A stretch of DNA of 64,000 bases. Origin: Lepus europaeus (taxonomy: Eukaryota; Chordata; Mammalia; Lagomorpha; Leporidae). Below the pieces are notes generated by a model. That model was not told where the DNA came from and ran no database searches. It saw nothing but the letters and a program-made list of their open reading frames with translations. Numbering within the stretch: position 1 is the stretch's first letter; each line of letters begins with the position of its first letter. The stretch is taken from NCBI RefSeq assembly GCF_033115175.1, contig NC_084838.1, positions 91,663,968 through 91,727,967 of the forward strand, written 5' to 3'. The position numbers and the translations under genes are program-made. This document shows positions 11,295 through 24,078 of the stretch, one piece after another.

Positions 11295-11803
11295 CCTGTG
11301 GACTGAGGAATGAACAGACTTTGAGTTTCTGTTCCTGAGTGACTTGACGTGTCGCCACCCAAGTCTTCCCTGTGGGAGAAGGTGGAGGCTTGTCTAGAGA
11401 TTCAAGGGGCTCCAGGCCCAGACCCCGAGGAATCCCAAGGCAGGTCTCAGGAATTTGGTTGACTCCCAAAGCCCCAAGATTCCATTTATTTCAGATTCAT
11501 TTGATTTGAGAATTCACCAAGAACTGAGTCAACTTAAAATCCTGAAATTAGTGTGTTATTTCAATTGGTGAGTGGTCTCATCATTTAGCAGTTCATTTGT
11601 GCAATATTTTAATTTGAAAAACTGGAAAAAAGAGCTATCATTCTATATAAAACATTAGTTTGAAAAGAACTGAAAATAAAAAGAATATTTTCCTGCTCTG
11701 GGCTGTAGATAAACTGATCAAAAACAAACTGGTTGAGATGGTGATGAAAGAGCAGAAAATATTTGGTTTGTCACAAACTCATAATTTTTTTACTCCACGG
11801 GCT
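11295..11803. other. No gene or recognised repeat
   Basis: No supported feature in about 500 bases. Confidence 0.4.
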
Positions 11804-11815
11804 AGCTTTTTTATT

Positions 11816-12169
11816 TTATTTTATTTATTTATTTATTTTTTGACAGGCAGAGTGGACAGTGAGAGAGAAACAGAGAGAAAGGTCTTCCTTTTTGCCATTG
11901 GTTCACCCTCCAATGGCTGCCGCGGTAGGCGCGCTGCGGCCGGTGCACCGCGCTGATCCGATGGCAGGAGCCAGGTGCTTCTCCTGGTCTCCCATGGGGT
12001 GCAGGACCCAAGCACTTGGGCCATCCTCCACTGCACTCCCTGGCCACAGCAGAGAGCTGGCCTGGAAGAGGGGCAACCGGGACAGGATCGGTGCCCCGAC
12101 TGGGACTAGAACCCGGTGTGCCGGCACCGCAAGGCAGAGGATTAGCCTAGTGAGCCGTGGCGCCGGTCA
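11816..12169 (-). repeat. CSINE, young poly(A) subfamily, - strand, with TSD
   Basis: Complement of the young type (TTTTTTGACAGGCAGAGTGG start, GAGCCGTGGCGCCGG end). The duplication AGCTTTTTTATT is at 11804-11815 and 12170-12181. The tail contains TTTATT repeats before the poly(T). Confidence 0.95.
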
Positions 12170-12181
12170 AGCTTTTTTATT

Positions 12182-12547
12182 AATTGTAATTTTTTTGAGT
12201 TTTTTGAGGGAGTAATTTTTGTGAAAGCATAGTGTCATGTCCTTTTTAGGATTTTTATTCTTCAGTGTTTTTTTCTTTTTTTTTTCTCTCTTGGGGCAAT
12301 CTTGCGCAATTACAAATTTCTTTTGTAGTCTATGTGACCGTCCAAATATTAAGAGGGTGGAACCATTCATTGTGAAGATATAACTTTGTATTAAACACAG
12401 ACATTTGCTTTTCCCTTAATATTTCAAAAATTTACCTTTAATCAACTAGTGAATTTGAGCTGAGAATACAGTATGTAAATTATTTGCTAGCCGACTATTT
12501 TTGCCAGTCGTTAGTAATGATACTTAAAAGATAAAAAGAATGCTCTT
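12182..12547. other. No gene or recognised repeat
   Basis: AT-rich; no supported feature. Confidence 0.4.
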
Positions 12548-12868
12548 GGCCGGCGCCTTGGCTCAATAGGCTAATCCTCCGCCTTGCAGCGCTGGCACAC
12601 CGGGTTCTAGTCCCGGTTGGGGTGCCGGATTCTGTCCCGGTTGCCCCTCTTCCAGGCCAGCTCTCTGCTGTGGCCAGGGAGTGCAGTGGAGGATGGCCCA
12701 AGTGCTTGGGCCCCTGCACCTGTGTAGGAGACCGGGAAGAAGCTCCAGGCTCCTGGCTTCAAATTGGCCCAGCTCTGGGGCCATTTGGGGAGTGATGGAA
12801 AATCTCTCTCTCTGCCTCTGCTTCGGCCTCTCTGTAACTGTTTTTCAAATAAATAAATCTTAAAAAAT
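12548..12868 (+). repeat. Chimeric CSINE (young head, older tail), + strand
   Basis: The first ~170 bases are the young subfamily (GGCCGGCGCCTTGGCTCAAT, CTAATCCTCCGCCTTGCAGC, CCGGGTTCTAGTCCCGG). From about 12735 the text switches to the older subfamily (AAGCTCCAGGCTCCTGGC, CATTTGGGGAGTGATGGAAA, TTTCAAATAAATAAATCTT). See findings. Confidence 0.92.
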
Positions 12869-12989
12869 ACATAAAAATTTTGTTTATGAAAATGAATTTT
12901 AAACTTTCAAAAATTAACTGGCCCATGTTCTCAAGTGACAAGTCTATTACAATCACAGTATGTGGAAATGGTAACTACAAAAGCCAACC
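12869..12989. other. No recognised feature
   Basis: Short AT-rich stretch between a CSINE and a MIR-like fragment. Confidence 0.4.
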
Positions 12990-13115
12990 TTTACTGTGCA
13001 TTTGTGTAACAACTGGGAGGTGCCACGTACTATTAATATCTTCATTTCACAGGTGATAAAAACCTGCTGGAAAAGGTTAAGTAATTTGAGCAAGGGCAGT
13101 CAAGATTGTAGGGGG
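12990..13115 (+). repeat. MIR-like ancient SINE fragment
   Basis: CTTCATTTCACAGGTGATAA, GGTTAAGTAATTTGAGCAAG and the preceding text follow the order of the mammalian MIR core region. Strongly diverged. Confidence 0.6.
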
Positions 13116-13902
13116 TCTGACCCCAGACCCTTAGCATTTTACACGGCCTTAACGTGAAAATAAACTTATTTCCGGAGTCCCAGACACCCACACTAACGCT
13201 TTTTTTTTTAAAATAAAAACTAGACCGTTTTACGAAATCAAAACAGGTACACAGCGGAGGTGAATACAAGAAACGCTAAGCATGAGAATAGGAGCGATTA
13301 AATCTCTTAATCTTGTATCCCTACCACGGGTTACACAGGGCAATCTGCTATTTCTGGGGAGCTAATTGCAAAATGGATTCCTCCCTCATTAGCCGAGTGC
13401 CCGGGTGAGCGGCATGGGTGGCCACAGTTTTTAAACATCAGAGCAAACTCGTGCACCACCAAGCACACGTCGTCCGTGCGCGTGTCCTCGCGGCCTGGGC
13501 GCGGGGTCGTTACCGGAGGCCGACAGCCCCACCTGCCCGGCCCTCGGCGGGCAGGTGCCAGCGCTGCCCGGCGCGGCCGCCGAAGCGCGCTTTCCCGCTC
13601 CCGCGAGCTCCGGGTTCCCACACGCCGCGTTCGGAGAGGCACGCATCGCTTCAAGAACGTTTTATGGAAGCCGAACCTACAGACAGCCTAGCCTCGCGTT
13701 CCCGCAGAGCCCTGGGGCAGAAATCGCCGACGCGACCTCCTCACAGCAGACGCCGGCGGCGCGCCGAGCGCACCCCGGGCCGCCCCTCCGCGGGGACCCG
13801 GGCCCCGCACTACTTGGGTCACTCAAGTCTTTGGTTCCCGGCGGCCGCCGAGGCTCACGCAGCTCCGCCCGGGCCTGCGCGGGCGGCAGCCCTAGCGTCG
13901 GG

Positions 13903-13914
13903 GCCGCCATCTTG
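13903..13914 (-). promoter_or_regulatory. YY1-type motif, oriented to - strand
   Basis: Read on the - strand this is CAAGATGGCGGC, the classic YY1 activator motif. It is usually found just downstream of start sites in the orientation of transcription. Here that orientation points away from FAM120A and so fits antisense transcription. Binding is inferred from the motif alone. Confidence 0.6.
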
Positions 13915-14198
13915 CAGCTCCGTCCGGACTCCCGCGCCGGCTCCCGCGGGGGGGAAGCCCGACCAGCCGAGGCGGACTCTCGAGGCGGGCGGGCCCGTCC
14001 CGAGCGCAGCCTCCTCGGGCCCGCCCCAGAGGCCCACCCCCGGAGCCCGGCCCGCCCCTGAGGGCCGGAGAGGAGGCCGCCGCTTCCTCCCCTTCCCGCT
14101 CCTCGTCGTCGGCCGCCGCCGTCGGCCCGCACGCCGGGCCAGGCCCGGGCCCGCTCGGCGCCGCCTCTTCCGCCCCGGGGCCGCGCGGGCGGGTCCGC

Positions 14199-14206
14199 GA
14201 CGTCAG
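14199..14206 (+). promoter_or_regulatory. FAM120A: CRE-like motif
   Basis: GACGTCAG differs from the palindromic CRE (TGACGTCA) but keeps the GACGTCA core. It lies about 245 bases upstream of the FAM120A start codon among GC boxes. A CREB/ATF role is inferred only. Confidence 0.4.
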
Positions 14207-14308
14207 CGCCGCCCACCGCGCCCGCCCGCCCGCCTGCCCGGCCTAGCAGCGCGGCAGCGGCGGCGGCGGCAGGTCCCTCCCAGACTCGGCCCAGGGAGGC
14301 GGCAGCAC

Positions 14309-14362
14309 ATGGCGGCCGCGGCGGCCATGAGCGCGCCCCCGACCCGCCCCAGCCCGCCCTAG
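14309..14362 (+). CDS. Possible upstream ORF in FAM120A 5'UTR
   Basis: An ATG at 14309 opens a 17-codon frame (MAAAAAMSAPPTRPSPP) that stops at 14362, 82 bases before the FAM120A ATG. It has a second in-frame ATG at 14327 with GCGGCC upstream, a reasonable Kozak context. If transcription starts upstream of 14309, this uORF would be scanned first and could lower or condition FAM120A translation. The frame is open further upstream, so its start is unproven. No peptide function is implied. Confidence 0.4.
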   Translation: MAAAAAMSAPPTRPSPP

Positions 14363-14444
14363 AGGCCGCCGCCGCCGCGCCACGGCCCCGCCGCCCCGCG
14401 CCCCGCCGCCCGCGCCGCCGCGCGCCCCCAGCCCCGCCGCCGCC

Positions 14445-17325
<2,881 letters not shown>

Positions 17326-17341
17326 AGGAAGGGCTGCTTTT

Positions 17342-17384
17342 TTTTTTTTTTAAACTTTTATTTAATTAATATAATTTCCAAAGT
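17342..17384 (-). repeat. 43-bp retroposed L1-end-like insertion with 16-bp TSD
   Basis: AGGAAGGGCTGCTTTT occurs at 17326-17341 and 17385-17400. Between them is only 43 bases. On the - strand these read as an AT-rich 3' end with an AATAAA signal followed by poly(A), as expected for an extremely 5'-truncated L1-type retrocopy. The parent element is inferred. Confidence 0.8.
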
Positions 17385-17400
17385 AGGAAGGGCTGCTTTT

Positions 17401-17669
17401 TAAATGGAATTCTGACGAGCTTGGTTATCTGGAAGAGGGTGAAGGGGAAAGCCTGCCAGAGGCAGGAGCACCATTAATAGCAAAAGGTGACAACAAGGGA
17501 GAAGAGTTGAAAGCTATAAAAAGCAGATATAATTCTAGGCTATTTTAGAAAAAGGAAAACAACCCTATGGACTTTAGTAGTTTCTGAGTATAGCACCATG
17601 TATTTAAGGATGATTTTGAGTCAGTTAGAAAAATGGATGTTCAGTGTTCTCTGTTCTGTTTAAAGGAGT
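17401..17669. other. No gene or recognised repeat (intron 1)
   Basis: No supported feature. Confidence 0.4.
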
Positions 17670-17879
17670 CAAGCTTTTTTTTTTTTTTTTTTTCTTCTGT
17701 TTTAGGTGTTCTATTCTCACAGATCAGGGGGAACATATGGTATTTGTCCCTTTGGGACTGGCTTATTTCACTAAGTATGATGTTTTCCAGATTCATCCAT
17801 TTTGTTGCAAATGACTGGATTTCATTTTTTTAACTGCTGTGTAGTATTCTTGTAGTGTACATATCCCATAATTTCTTTT
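17670..17879 (-). repeat. L1 3' part, - strand, segment 1
   Basis: After poly(T) at 17673-17691 the text (AACATATGGTATTTGTCCCT, GGGACTGGCTTATTTCACTA, TTTTGTTGCAAATGACTGGA) is the complement of the end of L1 ORF2 and its 3' region. It is split by the CSINE at 17880-18207. Confidence 0.85.
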
Positions 17880-18207
17880 TTTTTTAAAAGACTTATTTAT
17901 TTATTTGAAAGTCAGAGTTACATAGAGAGAGGAAAGGCAGAGAGAGAGGTCTTCCATCCACTGGTTTATTCTCCAGTTGGCTACAGCAGCTGGAGCTGCA
18001 TGGATCCGAAGCTAGGAACCAGGAGCTTCTTTTGGGCCTCCCATATGAGTGCAGGGGCCCAAGCACTTGGGCCATTTTCTACTGCTTTCCCAGGCCATAG
18101 CAGAGAGCTGGATTGGAAGAGGAGCAGCCTGGACTTGAACTGGTGCCCATGTGGGATGCCTGCACTGCAAGTGGTGGCTTTACCCACTATGCCACAGTGC
18201 TGGCCCT
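17880..18207 (-). repeat. CSINE, older subfamily, - strand, with TSD, inside L1
   Basis: Complete element. The L1 target TCCCATAATTTCTTT is repeated at 17864-17878 and 18208-18222, so this CSINE is younger than the L1 it interrupts. Confidence 0.95.
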
Positions 18208-18470
18208 TCCCATAATTTCTTTATCCAGTCTTTGGTTGGTAAGCATTTAGGTTGATTCCATGTCTTAGCTATTGTGAATTGAGCTGCAATAAACATGGAG
18301 GTACATATAACTATTTTACTTGCTGATTTCATTTTCCTTGGGTAAATTCCCATGAGTGGGATGGCTGGGTCATATGGTAGGTCAGTATTCATATTTTTGA
18401 GGTATCTCCATACTGTCTTCTATAGTGGCTTTCCCATTTACATTCCTACCAACTGTGGTTTAGGGTACCC
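18208..18470 (-). repeat. L1 3' part, - strand, segment 2 (ORF2 C-terminal remnant)
   Basis: The - strand frame at 18180-18392 reads DLPYDPAIPLMGIYP and later FTIAKTWNQPKC, the recognisable C-terminal signature of L1 ORF2. This is a dead 5'-truncated copy, not a functional gene. Confidence 0.9.
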
Positions 18471-18534
18471 TTTTCGTGAAGCTGTTTTTAAAAGATGCGT
18501 ATTAAAATGTTTAAAAAAATAAAATTAAAAAAAA

Positions 18535-18719
18535 CCCTAACAATACCAAGTCCTGGCCAGGACGCTAAACAGCTGGATTACACATGGCTGGTGGGATTGA
18601 AGAAAGGCATTGCCACGCTGGGAAAGTTTGGAAGTTTCTTGTAATGAAACATGCATTTATCACATGATCTAACAATGTGGCTCCTGGGTGTTTTCTTGAT
18701 GAAAACTTCCTATCTTTTT
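18535..18719 (+). repeat. Ancient L1 3' part, + strand, segment 1
   Basis: CAAGTCCTGGCCAGGACG, CATGGCTGGTGGGATTGAAG and GTGGCTCCTGGGTG follow L1 ORF2 3' wording. The copy is interrupted by a block of CSINEs and resumes at 20343. Confidence 0.75.
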
Positions 18720-19016
18720 AATTTGAAAAAATAAAAAGATTTGAGCGAGGCAGATAGCTCCTATCTACTGTGTTACTCCAAGTGCCTGTAATAGGCAGGG
18801 TTGGTTCAGATGGAAGCTGGGTGCAGGAACTCCATCCAGGTTTCCCACATGGGTGGCAGCAACCCACGTACTTGAATCATGGCTTGCTGCCTCCCAGGGT
18901 GCTCATTAACAAGAAGCTGGAATTGGGAATCGAGCCAGGAATTCATCCCAGGTACTCTGCTATGGGGCACGTGCATCTTAACCAACATCTTAACCACTAG
19001 ACCAAACCCATACCCC
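18720..19016 (-). repeat. CSINE, old diverged copy, - strand
   Basis: GGTTTCCCACATGGGTGGCA, GCTCATTAACAAGAAGCTGG and a head reading CTTAACCACTAGACCAAACC on the + strand. The head type (complement GGTCTAGTGGTTAAG) differs from the main subfamily and looks older. Confidence 0.8.
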
Positions 19017-19027
19017 TTAATAAAAAC

Positions 19028-19355
19028 TTTTTTTTTTTAAATGATTTTATTTTTTTTTTTATTTTAGAAGCAGAGTTATAGACAGTGAGAGGGAAAGACA
19101 TCCATCGGCTGGTTCACTCTCCAAATGGCCACAACTGGCTGGAGCTGGGCCAATCTGAAGCCAGGAGCCAGGAGTTTCTTCCTGGTCTCCCACGTGGGTG
19201 CCAAGGTCCAAGCACTTGGGCCATCCTCTGCTGTTTTCCCAGGCTGTAGCAGAGAGCTAGATTGGAAGAGGAGCAGCTGAGACACAAACTGGTACCCACA
19301 TGGGATGCCAGCACTCCAGGTAGAGGCTTAGCCTACTATGCCACAGTGCTGGCCC
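19028..19355 (-). repeat. CSINE, older subfamily, - strand
   Basis: Poly(T) start, GA-rich run, complete body, and a head ending CACAGTGCTGGCCCC. Confidence 0.9.
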
Positions 19356-19387
19356 CAATGATAACTTCTTAAAAAAAAAAGATTTCT

Positions 19388-19720
19388 GGGCTGGTGCCGC
19401 GGCTCAATAGGCTAATCCTCCGCCTGCGGCGCTGGCACACCAGGTTCTAGTCCCGGTTGGGGCGCCGGATTCTGTCCTGATTGCTCCTCTTCCAATCCAG
19501 CTCTCTGCTGTGGCCCGGGAGTGCAGTGGAGGATGGCCCAAGTGCTTGTGCCCTGCACCCGCATGGGAGACCAGGAGAAGCACCTGGCTCCTGCCTTCAG
19601 ATCAGTGCGGTACACCGGCTGCAGCGGCCATTGAGGGGTGAACCAACGGCAAAAGGAAGACCTTTCTCTCTGTCTCTCTCTCTCACTGTCCACTCTGCCT
19701 GTCAAAAAAAAAAAAAAAAA
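19388..19720 (+). repeat. CSINE, young poly(A) subfamily, + strand, with TSD
   Basis: Full length, GGGCTGGTGCCGCGGCTCAA to poly(A), with AAAGATTTCT at 19378-19387 and 19721-19730. Confidence 0.94.
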
Positions 19721-19732
19721 AAAGATTTCTTT

Positions 19733-20063
19733 GGGGCCGCTACTGTGATGCAGCCGGTTAGGCCACTGCAGGTGGCTTACAGTGTGGGTGCTCCTTAGTC
19801 CTGGCTGCTCCATTTCCATCCAGTCCAGCTCCCTGCTATTGCTCCTGGGAAAGCAGTGGAAGATGGCCCAAGTTCCTGGGCCTCTGCGCCCACATGGGAG
19901 ACCCGGATGAAGCTTCTAACTCCTGGCTTCAGCCTGACTCAGCCCTGGCCATTACCTCCATTTGGGGAGTGAACCAGCAGATGGAGGACATCTCTCTCTC
20001 TGCTACTGCCTTTCCAAACTCTCCTTAACTCTGCCTATCAAGTAAATAAATAAATCTGTTTTT
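19733..20063 (+). repeat. CSINE, older subfamily, + strand
   Basis: GGGGCCGCTACTGTGATGCA head, CT-rich run, and AAGTAAATAAATAAATCTG tail. Confidence 0.9.
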
Positions 20064-20342
20064 TAAAGATTTATTTATTTATTTGAAAGGCAGACTGATA
20101 GAGGGGGAGAGAGTGATCTATCGGGTGGGTCACTCCCCATGTGGCTGCAACAGCCTGGGCTGGTCCAGGCTGAAGCCAGGAGCCCAGAGCATCTTCATCC
20201 TCTCCCATATGAGTGACAGTGGCCCAGGCCCTTGTGCAGTGTTCCACAGCCTTCCTGGGCACATTAGCAGAGAGCTGGACTGGAAGCAGAGAAGCCTGGA
20301 CTCAAACTGGCATTCTAGTACAGGATGCCACAATGCCTGCCT
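20064..20342 (-). repeat. CSINE, older subfamily, - strand
   Basis: Abuts the tail of the previous element, giving a tail-to-tail pair. Complete body; the head is shortened. Confidence 0.88.
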
Positions 20343-20745
20343 CTTAATGAAAACTTTTGTTCAGACCTAAGCCATCTCATAGCTTTATTCATAACAGCCA
20401 AAAGCTGGAAACAAAGTAGTGATGTGTGGTCCTTCCATACCTCAGATTACTATTTAGCAAGAAAAAAAGAGCTATTGGTGTATGTAGCAACTTGCATGAA
20501 TCTTTAATGGAGCTTTTGGGCTGAGTGACAGAAGCTGGCTTCCAAAGATATGATTATTTATTTGACATTCTTGTAAAGATAAAACTATGTAATGATAAGT
20601 GGTTGTGGGAAGGAAGGGTGTGAGTATAAAGGGACAGTGGGCTGATGGAACTGTTCTGAATCCTGATGGTGATGTGGTGACTTGTCTTAAGATCAGAAGT
20701 ATATATCAAAAACAAAAATTTTACCATATAATAATTTTAAAAAGT
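20343..20745 (+). repeat. Ancient L1 3' part, + strand, segment 2
   Basis: CATAGCTTTATTCATAACAG, CCAAAAGCTGGAAACAAAG, ACTATTTAGCAAGAAAAAAA and CTGATGGAACTGTTCTGAAT follow the L1 3' end. It resumes the copy left at 18719 (GATGAAAACTT / AATGAAAACTT). Confidence 0.85.
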
Positions 20746-21213
20746 TAAATAAAAGGTATTGGCAAAGGAATTGGCTTGAACGCTATATAATTAGAGGTAA
20801 ATGGGATATTTGTCTTGCAAAAATGTACCATCTTACTGGCCTCCTGTAGTGTTTTGTAAACTGGCAGAAAGGCCTAAGTTCCTGTCGTCTTTACGTAGAG
20901 AAACTTGTTTTGATTTAGAAAGTATAGCTAGAGTAATAATTGTATTTTTTGTACAGAAACAATTGTGCTCCTTTAATTATTAGTAATTGACTATGCATCA
21001 ACTAATTTTATTTAGGTCATTGAAGAGCCTAACTTCAACTTAGCTTTCATTAGTTACTTGGAGAATTACCTTCTGTTTCTTGAATGAGAACCTTTGAAAC
21101 TTCAGTGAATGACTTAAGTTTATTTAAAATATTGGTGACATTGAACCACTGGAGCTTTCCCAGTGTTTCTGCCATAGACCTGCATTTCGGAAGAAGTCCT
21201 GATATTTTTAATT
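20746..21213. other. No gene or recognised repeat (intron 1)
   Basis: AT-rich; no supported feature. Confidence 0.4.
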
Positions 21214-21475
21214 TTTAAGATTTACTTTCCTTTTATTTAAAATGCCCTGAAACAGAGATCATCTACTGGTTGGCTCATTCCCCAGATGCCCATCACAGCT
21301 GGGGCTGGGCCTTAGAATTCAACAGAGTCCCATATGCTGCCTCCTAGGGTCTGCATTAACAGGAAGCTGGAATCAGAAGCAGATCCCGGACTAAAGCCCA
21401 GGCAATCCGATATGGAATGTGAAATGTGGGCATCCCCAGGCAGTTGTTAATGCCTGTGCCAAATGCCACCCCAGT
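21214..21475 (-). repeat. CSINE, old diverged copy, - strand
   Basis: CATCTACTGGTTGGCTCATT, TCTGCATTAACAGGAAGCTG and GCCAAATGCCACCCCA show the CSINE order with much decay. Confidence 0.75.
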
Positions 21476-22117
21476 CCTTTAGATCTTGAGCTTGCTTCCA
21501 TTGGAATTTTGTTAAACCAATGCTCTGGGTACGAATACTCAGATCCTCCCTAAAATGACACTTGTGTTTTAAGGCAGTGGAAGAATCTGAGATTAGACTG
21601 TGGTTTCAGATTTTCAGGGTGAGCATAACAACATGCTTGTGTTTAGGGCTGATGATCTCTCTTGTGAACTTCATGGCCAAGTAAGTAACTACTCTCAGAC
21701 CAGGTTCCTGCCAACTCCTTCCTCATACTTGCTGTCTCCTTTAGCCCTCAGAGCACATTTTACCCTATTTTATGTGATCTGCTGATTAGGTGGCATCTAG
21801 GGTCAAGTCACTAGTGATCCCTGCAAGAGGGAAGTGTGGTGCTGAAGTCAAAGTTCAGGTTCATTGTGTAAGTGCTTTGGGGTGTGTCTACCTACTTCAG
21901 CGCAAGCCAACTCTGATAACAGAATGCTTCTGCTCCTTTTTCCAGTCAGAGCAGGAACAGCAGAGTTTCTAAATGGAAGGAAAGTACTCATCAGTAGACC
22001 CTCAACTCTGGACATATTCTTTAATTGACCAGGAAATACTGAAGGTTCAAAATGGAACATATTGGAACTCAAACCAGTCATCCATTTAAAATGTGTACTT
22101 TTTTCTAGTGTACCAGT
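21476..22117. other. No gene or recognised repeat (intron 1)
   Basis: No supported feature in about 640 bases. Confidence 0.4.
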
Positions 22118-22385
22118 TTTGTGTCTGTAGTCATGCATTCTGAGACACATCATTGTGCAGCTTGATTGCACACCATGGAATGTGCACTTAAACAAAGCCG
22201 ATAGTACAGCTGTATGCTCAAGCTATGTGATGTAGCCTATTGTTTCTGGGCTCCACACCTGTGCAGCAGGTTACTATACTGAATGTTGTAGGAAATTATA
22301 ACATGATTGTTAGGTATTTGTATATTTAAATGTGTCTAAAGATAGAAAAGGTAAACGTACGAGGCCTTAGGAATTTTTTAGCACT
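22118..22385 (+). repeat. MER2/Tigger-type DNA transposon fragment
   Basis: CTGTAGTCATGCATTCTGAG, GGAATGTGCACTTAAACAAA, GATGTAGCCTATTGTTTCTG, GCAGGTTACTATACTGAATG and GTCTAAAGATAGAAAAGGTA follow the MER2/Tigger pogo-type element in order. Old and non-coding. Confidence 0.85.
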
Positions 22386-22454
22386 AGTAATTTTATGAGA
22401 CCACTGTTGTATATGCTTCTGCTGTTGACTGAAATATTGTTACACAACACATGA

Positions 22455-22815
22455 GTATAGTAGTTTAATTCACTCAGCACAGTGTCTTCAGGGTTCATTC
22501 ATATTTGTAGCATGTGTCAGAATTTCTTTTTTAAGACTAAATACTGTTCCATTGCATATATACATACACACACACACACACACTCCATTTTGTTTGTATA
22601 TTTAGCCATTGATGGACACTTGAGTTGCATCCTCCTTTGACTATTGTGAATCCTGAATAATGCCTTCATTGAATGTAGCATCCAAATATATGTTATAGTA
22701 CCTCCTTTTACTTCTTTTGAGTATATACTCAGATGTAGAATTGCTAGATCGTATGCTAATATGTTTAACTTTTTCCAGGAAGTACCATACTGTTTTTCAC
22801 AGTGGCTGTGTAAGC
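22455..22815 (-). repeat. Ancient L1 3' end, - strand, with (CA)n
   Basis: TAGCATGTGTCAGAATTTCT, TAGCCATTGATGGACACTTG, TGAGTATATACTCAGATGTA and CATACTGTTTTTCACAGTGG are the complement of an old L1 3' region. A (CA)n run sits at 22565-22583. Confidence 0.9.
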
Positions 22816-23199
22816 CGTTTATTTTATATCGTACATTATACAATGTGTTATGTATTATTACAATATTGTTCTAATGTTTAACATTAATGTGTTAACACTA
22901 TACTGTATTCAACAATTTGCTTTTTTTATAAGTAAGTAAAAGGTCTCTCCACACCTGTACTTAGAATTTTAAGTTCTTTTTAACATCTCCATAGTGTTGC
23001 ATAATTTATCCCACCCCCTGCAGATGGTACACTCATGCCATAAATCTAAGGGTGTGCACATTTTAAAAACTATGCAGGATGATAGAGTCAACATTGCCAG
23101 ACCTTCAGATTTTTCAAGAAATCCAGATTTTATTTGAAATGATCCCATTTTAAAAAATGCCAGCCAAGCAAAACAGGGCTCCAAGCCAGACTTAGCTTT
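22816..23199. other. No gene or recognised repeat (intron 1)
   Basis: No supported feature; ends in poly(T) belonging to the next CSINE. Confidence 0.4.
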
Positions 23200-23525
23200 T
23201 TTTTTTTTTTTTTTTTTTTTAAGATCTATTTATTTATTTTGAAAGAGTTAGAGAAGCGAAGAGGCAGAGAGATCTTCCATCTGTTGGTTCATTGCCCATG
23301 TGGCATCAATGGCCAGCGCTGGGCCAGGCTGAAGCCAGGAGCTTCATCCAGGTCTCCCACGTGGATGGCGGGGGCCGAAGCACTTGGGCCATCTTCTGCT
23401 GCTTCTCCCAGGTCGTTAGCAGGGAGCTGGATTGAAAGTGGAACGGTTGGGACATGAACTGGTGCCCGTATGGAACGCTGGTGTCACAGGTGGCAGCTTT
23501 ACCCGTTACACCACCACACTGGTCC
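23200..23525 (-). repeat. CSINE, older subfamily, - strand
   Basis: Poly(T), tail complement, body, head ending CACCACACTGGTCCCC. The flanks AGACTTAGCT / AGATTTAGCT suggest a decayed TSD. Confidence 0.9.
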
Positions 23526-23671
23526 CCAGATTTAGCTCTTGAGCTACCAGTTTGTGATTTGAGTGCTGAATCAGCAGTTAGCATCCTTCTTTTTCTGTCT
23601 TTAGTTTCCCTAAGCCCACTCTGTCTTCCCTACTGGCTCGTTGAACTGTTTTGCATTATCAAAGCACTTGT

Positions 23672-23794
23672 AGTTGGGAGATCCTGATTGACTCCTGGCT
23701 TTGACCTGGCCCGACCCTGGCTGTTGTAGGCATTTGGGGAGTGAACCAACAGATGAAACATCTCTTTGTCTCTGTTTCTCAAATAAATGAAGAT
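23672..23794 (+). repeat. CSINE 3' fragment, + strand
   Basis: Only the 3' third: CTCCTGGCTTTGACCTGGCC, GGCATTTGGGGAGTGAACCA, CT-rich run, CAAATAAATGAAG. Confidence 0.85.
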
Positions 23795-24078
23795 TTTTTT
23801 TTTTTTTTTTAAAGGCAGAGGGAGGGAGGGAGAGAGAGAGAGAGATCTTCATTCTGGTTCACACCCCAAGTGACTACAACTGCCAGGGCTGGGCAGACTG
23901 AAGCCAGAAGCCTGGAACTCCATCCTGGTCTCCCACATGGATTCAGGGAGCCAAGTACTTGGGCCATTTTCCATTTCTTTCCCAGGTGCATTAGCAGGGA
24001 ACTGGATCAGAAGTGGAGCAACTGTGATTCACTGGCACTCATAAGGGATGCCAGTGTTGCAGGCGGTGGCCTACAAAG
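23795..24078 (-). repeat. CSINE, older subfamily, - strand
   Basis: Poly(T), (GGGA)n/(GA)n run and body; the head is cut after GGGATGCCAGTGTTGCAGGC. It lies tail-to-tail with the preceding fragment. Confidence 0.88.

Noticed and set aside
13418-14362. 314-codon + strand ORF upstream of FAM120A
   Set aside because: Low-complexity Arg/Pro/Ala translation of a CpG island, with no family resemblance. Only its last 17 codons are kept, as a possible uORF.
18180-18392. Reverse-transcriptase-like coding fragment (L1 ORF2 C-terminus)
   Set aside because: A truncated L1 relic interrupted by a CSINE; annotated as repeat rather than gene.
22563-22584. (CA)n run as a separate feature
   Set aside because: Short ordinary microsatellite within an old L1; mentioned there only.
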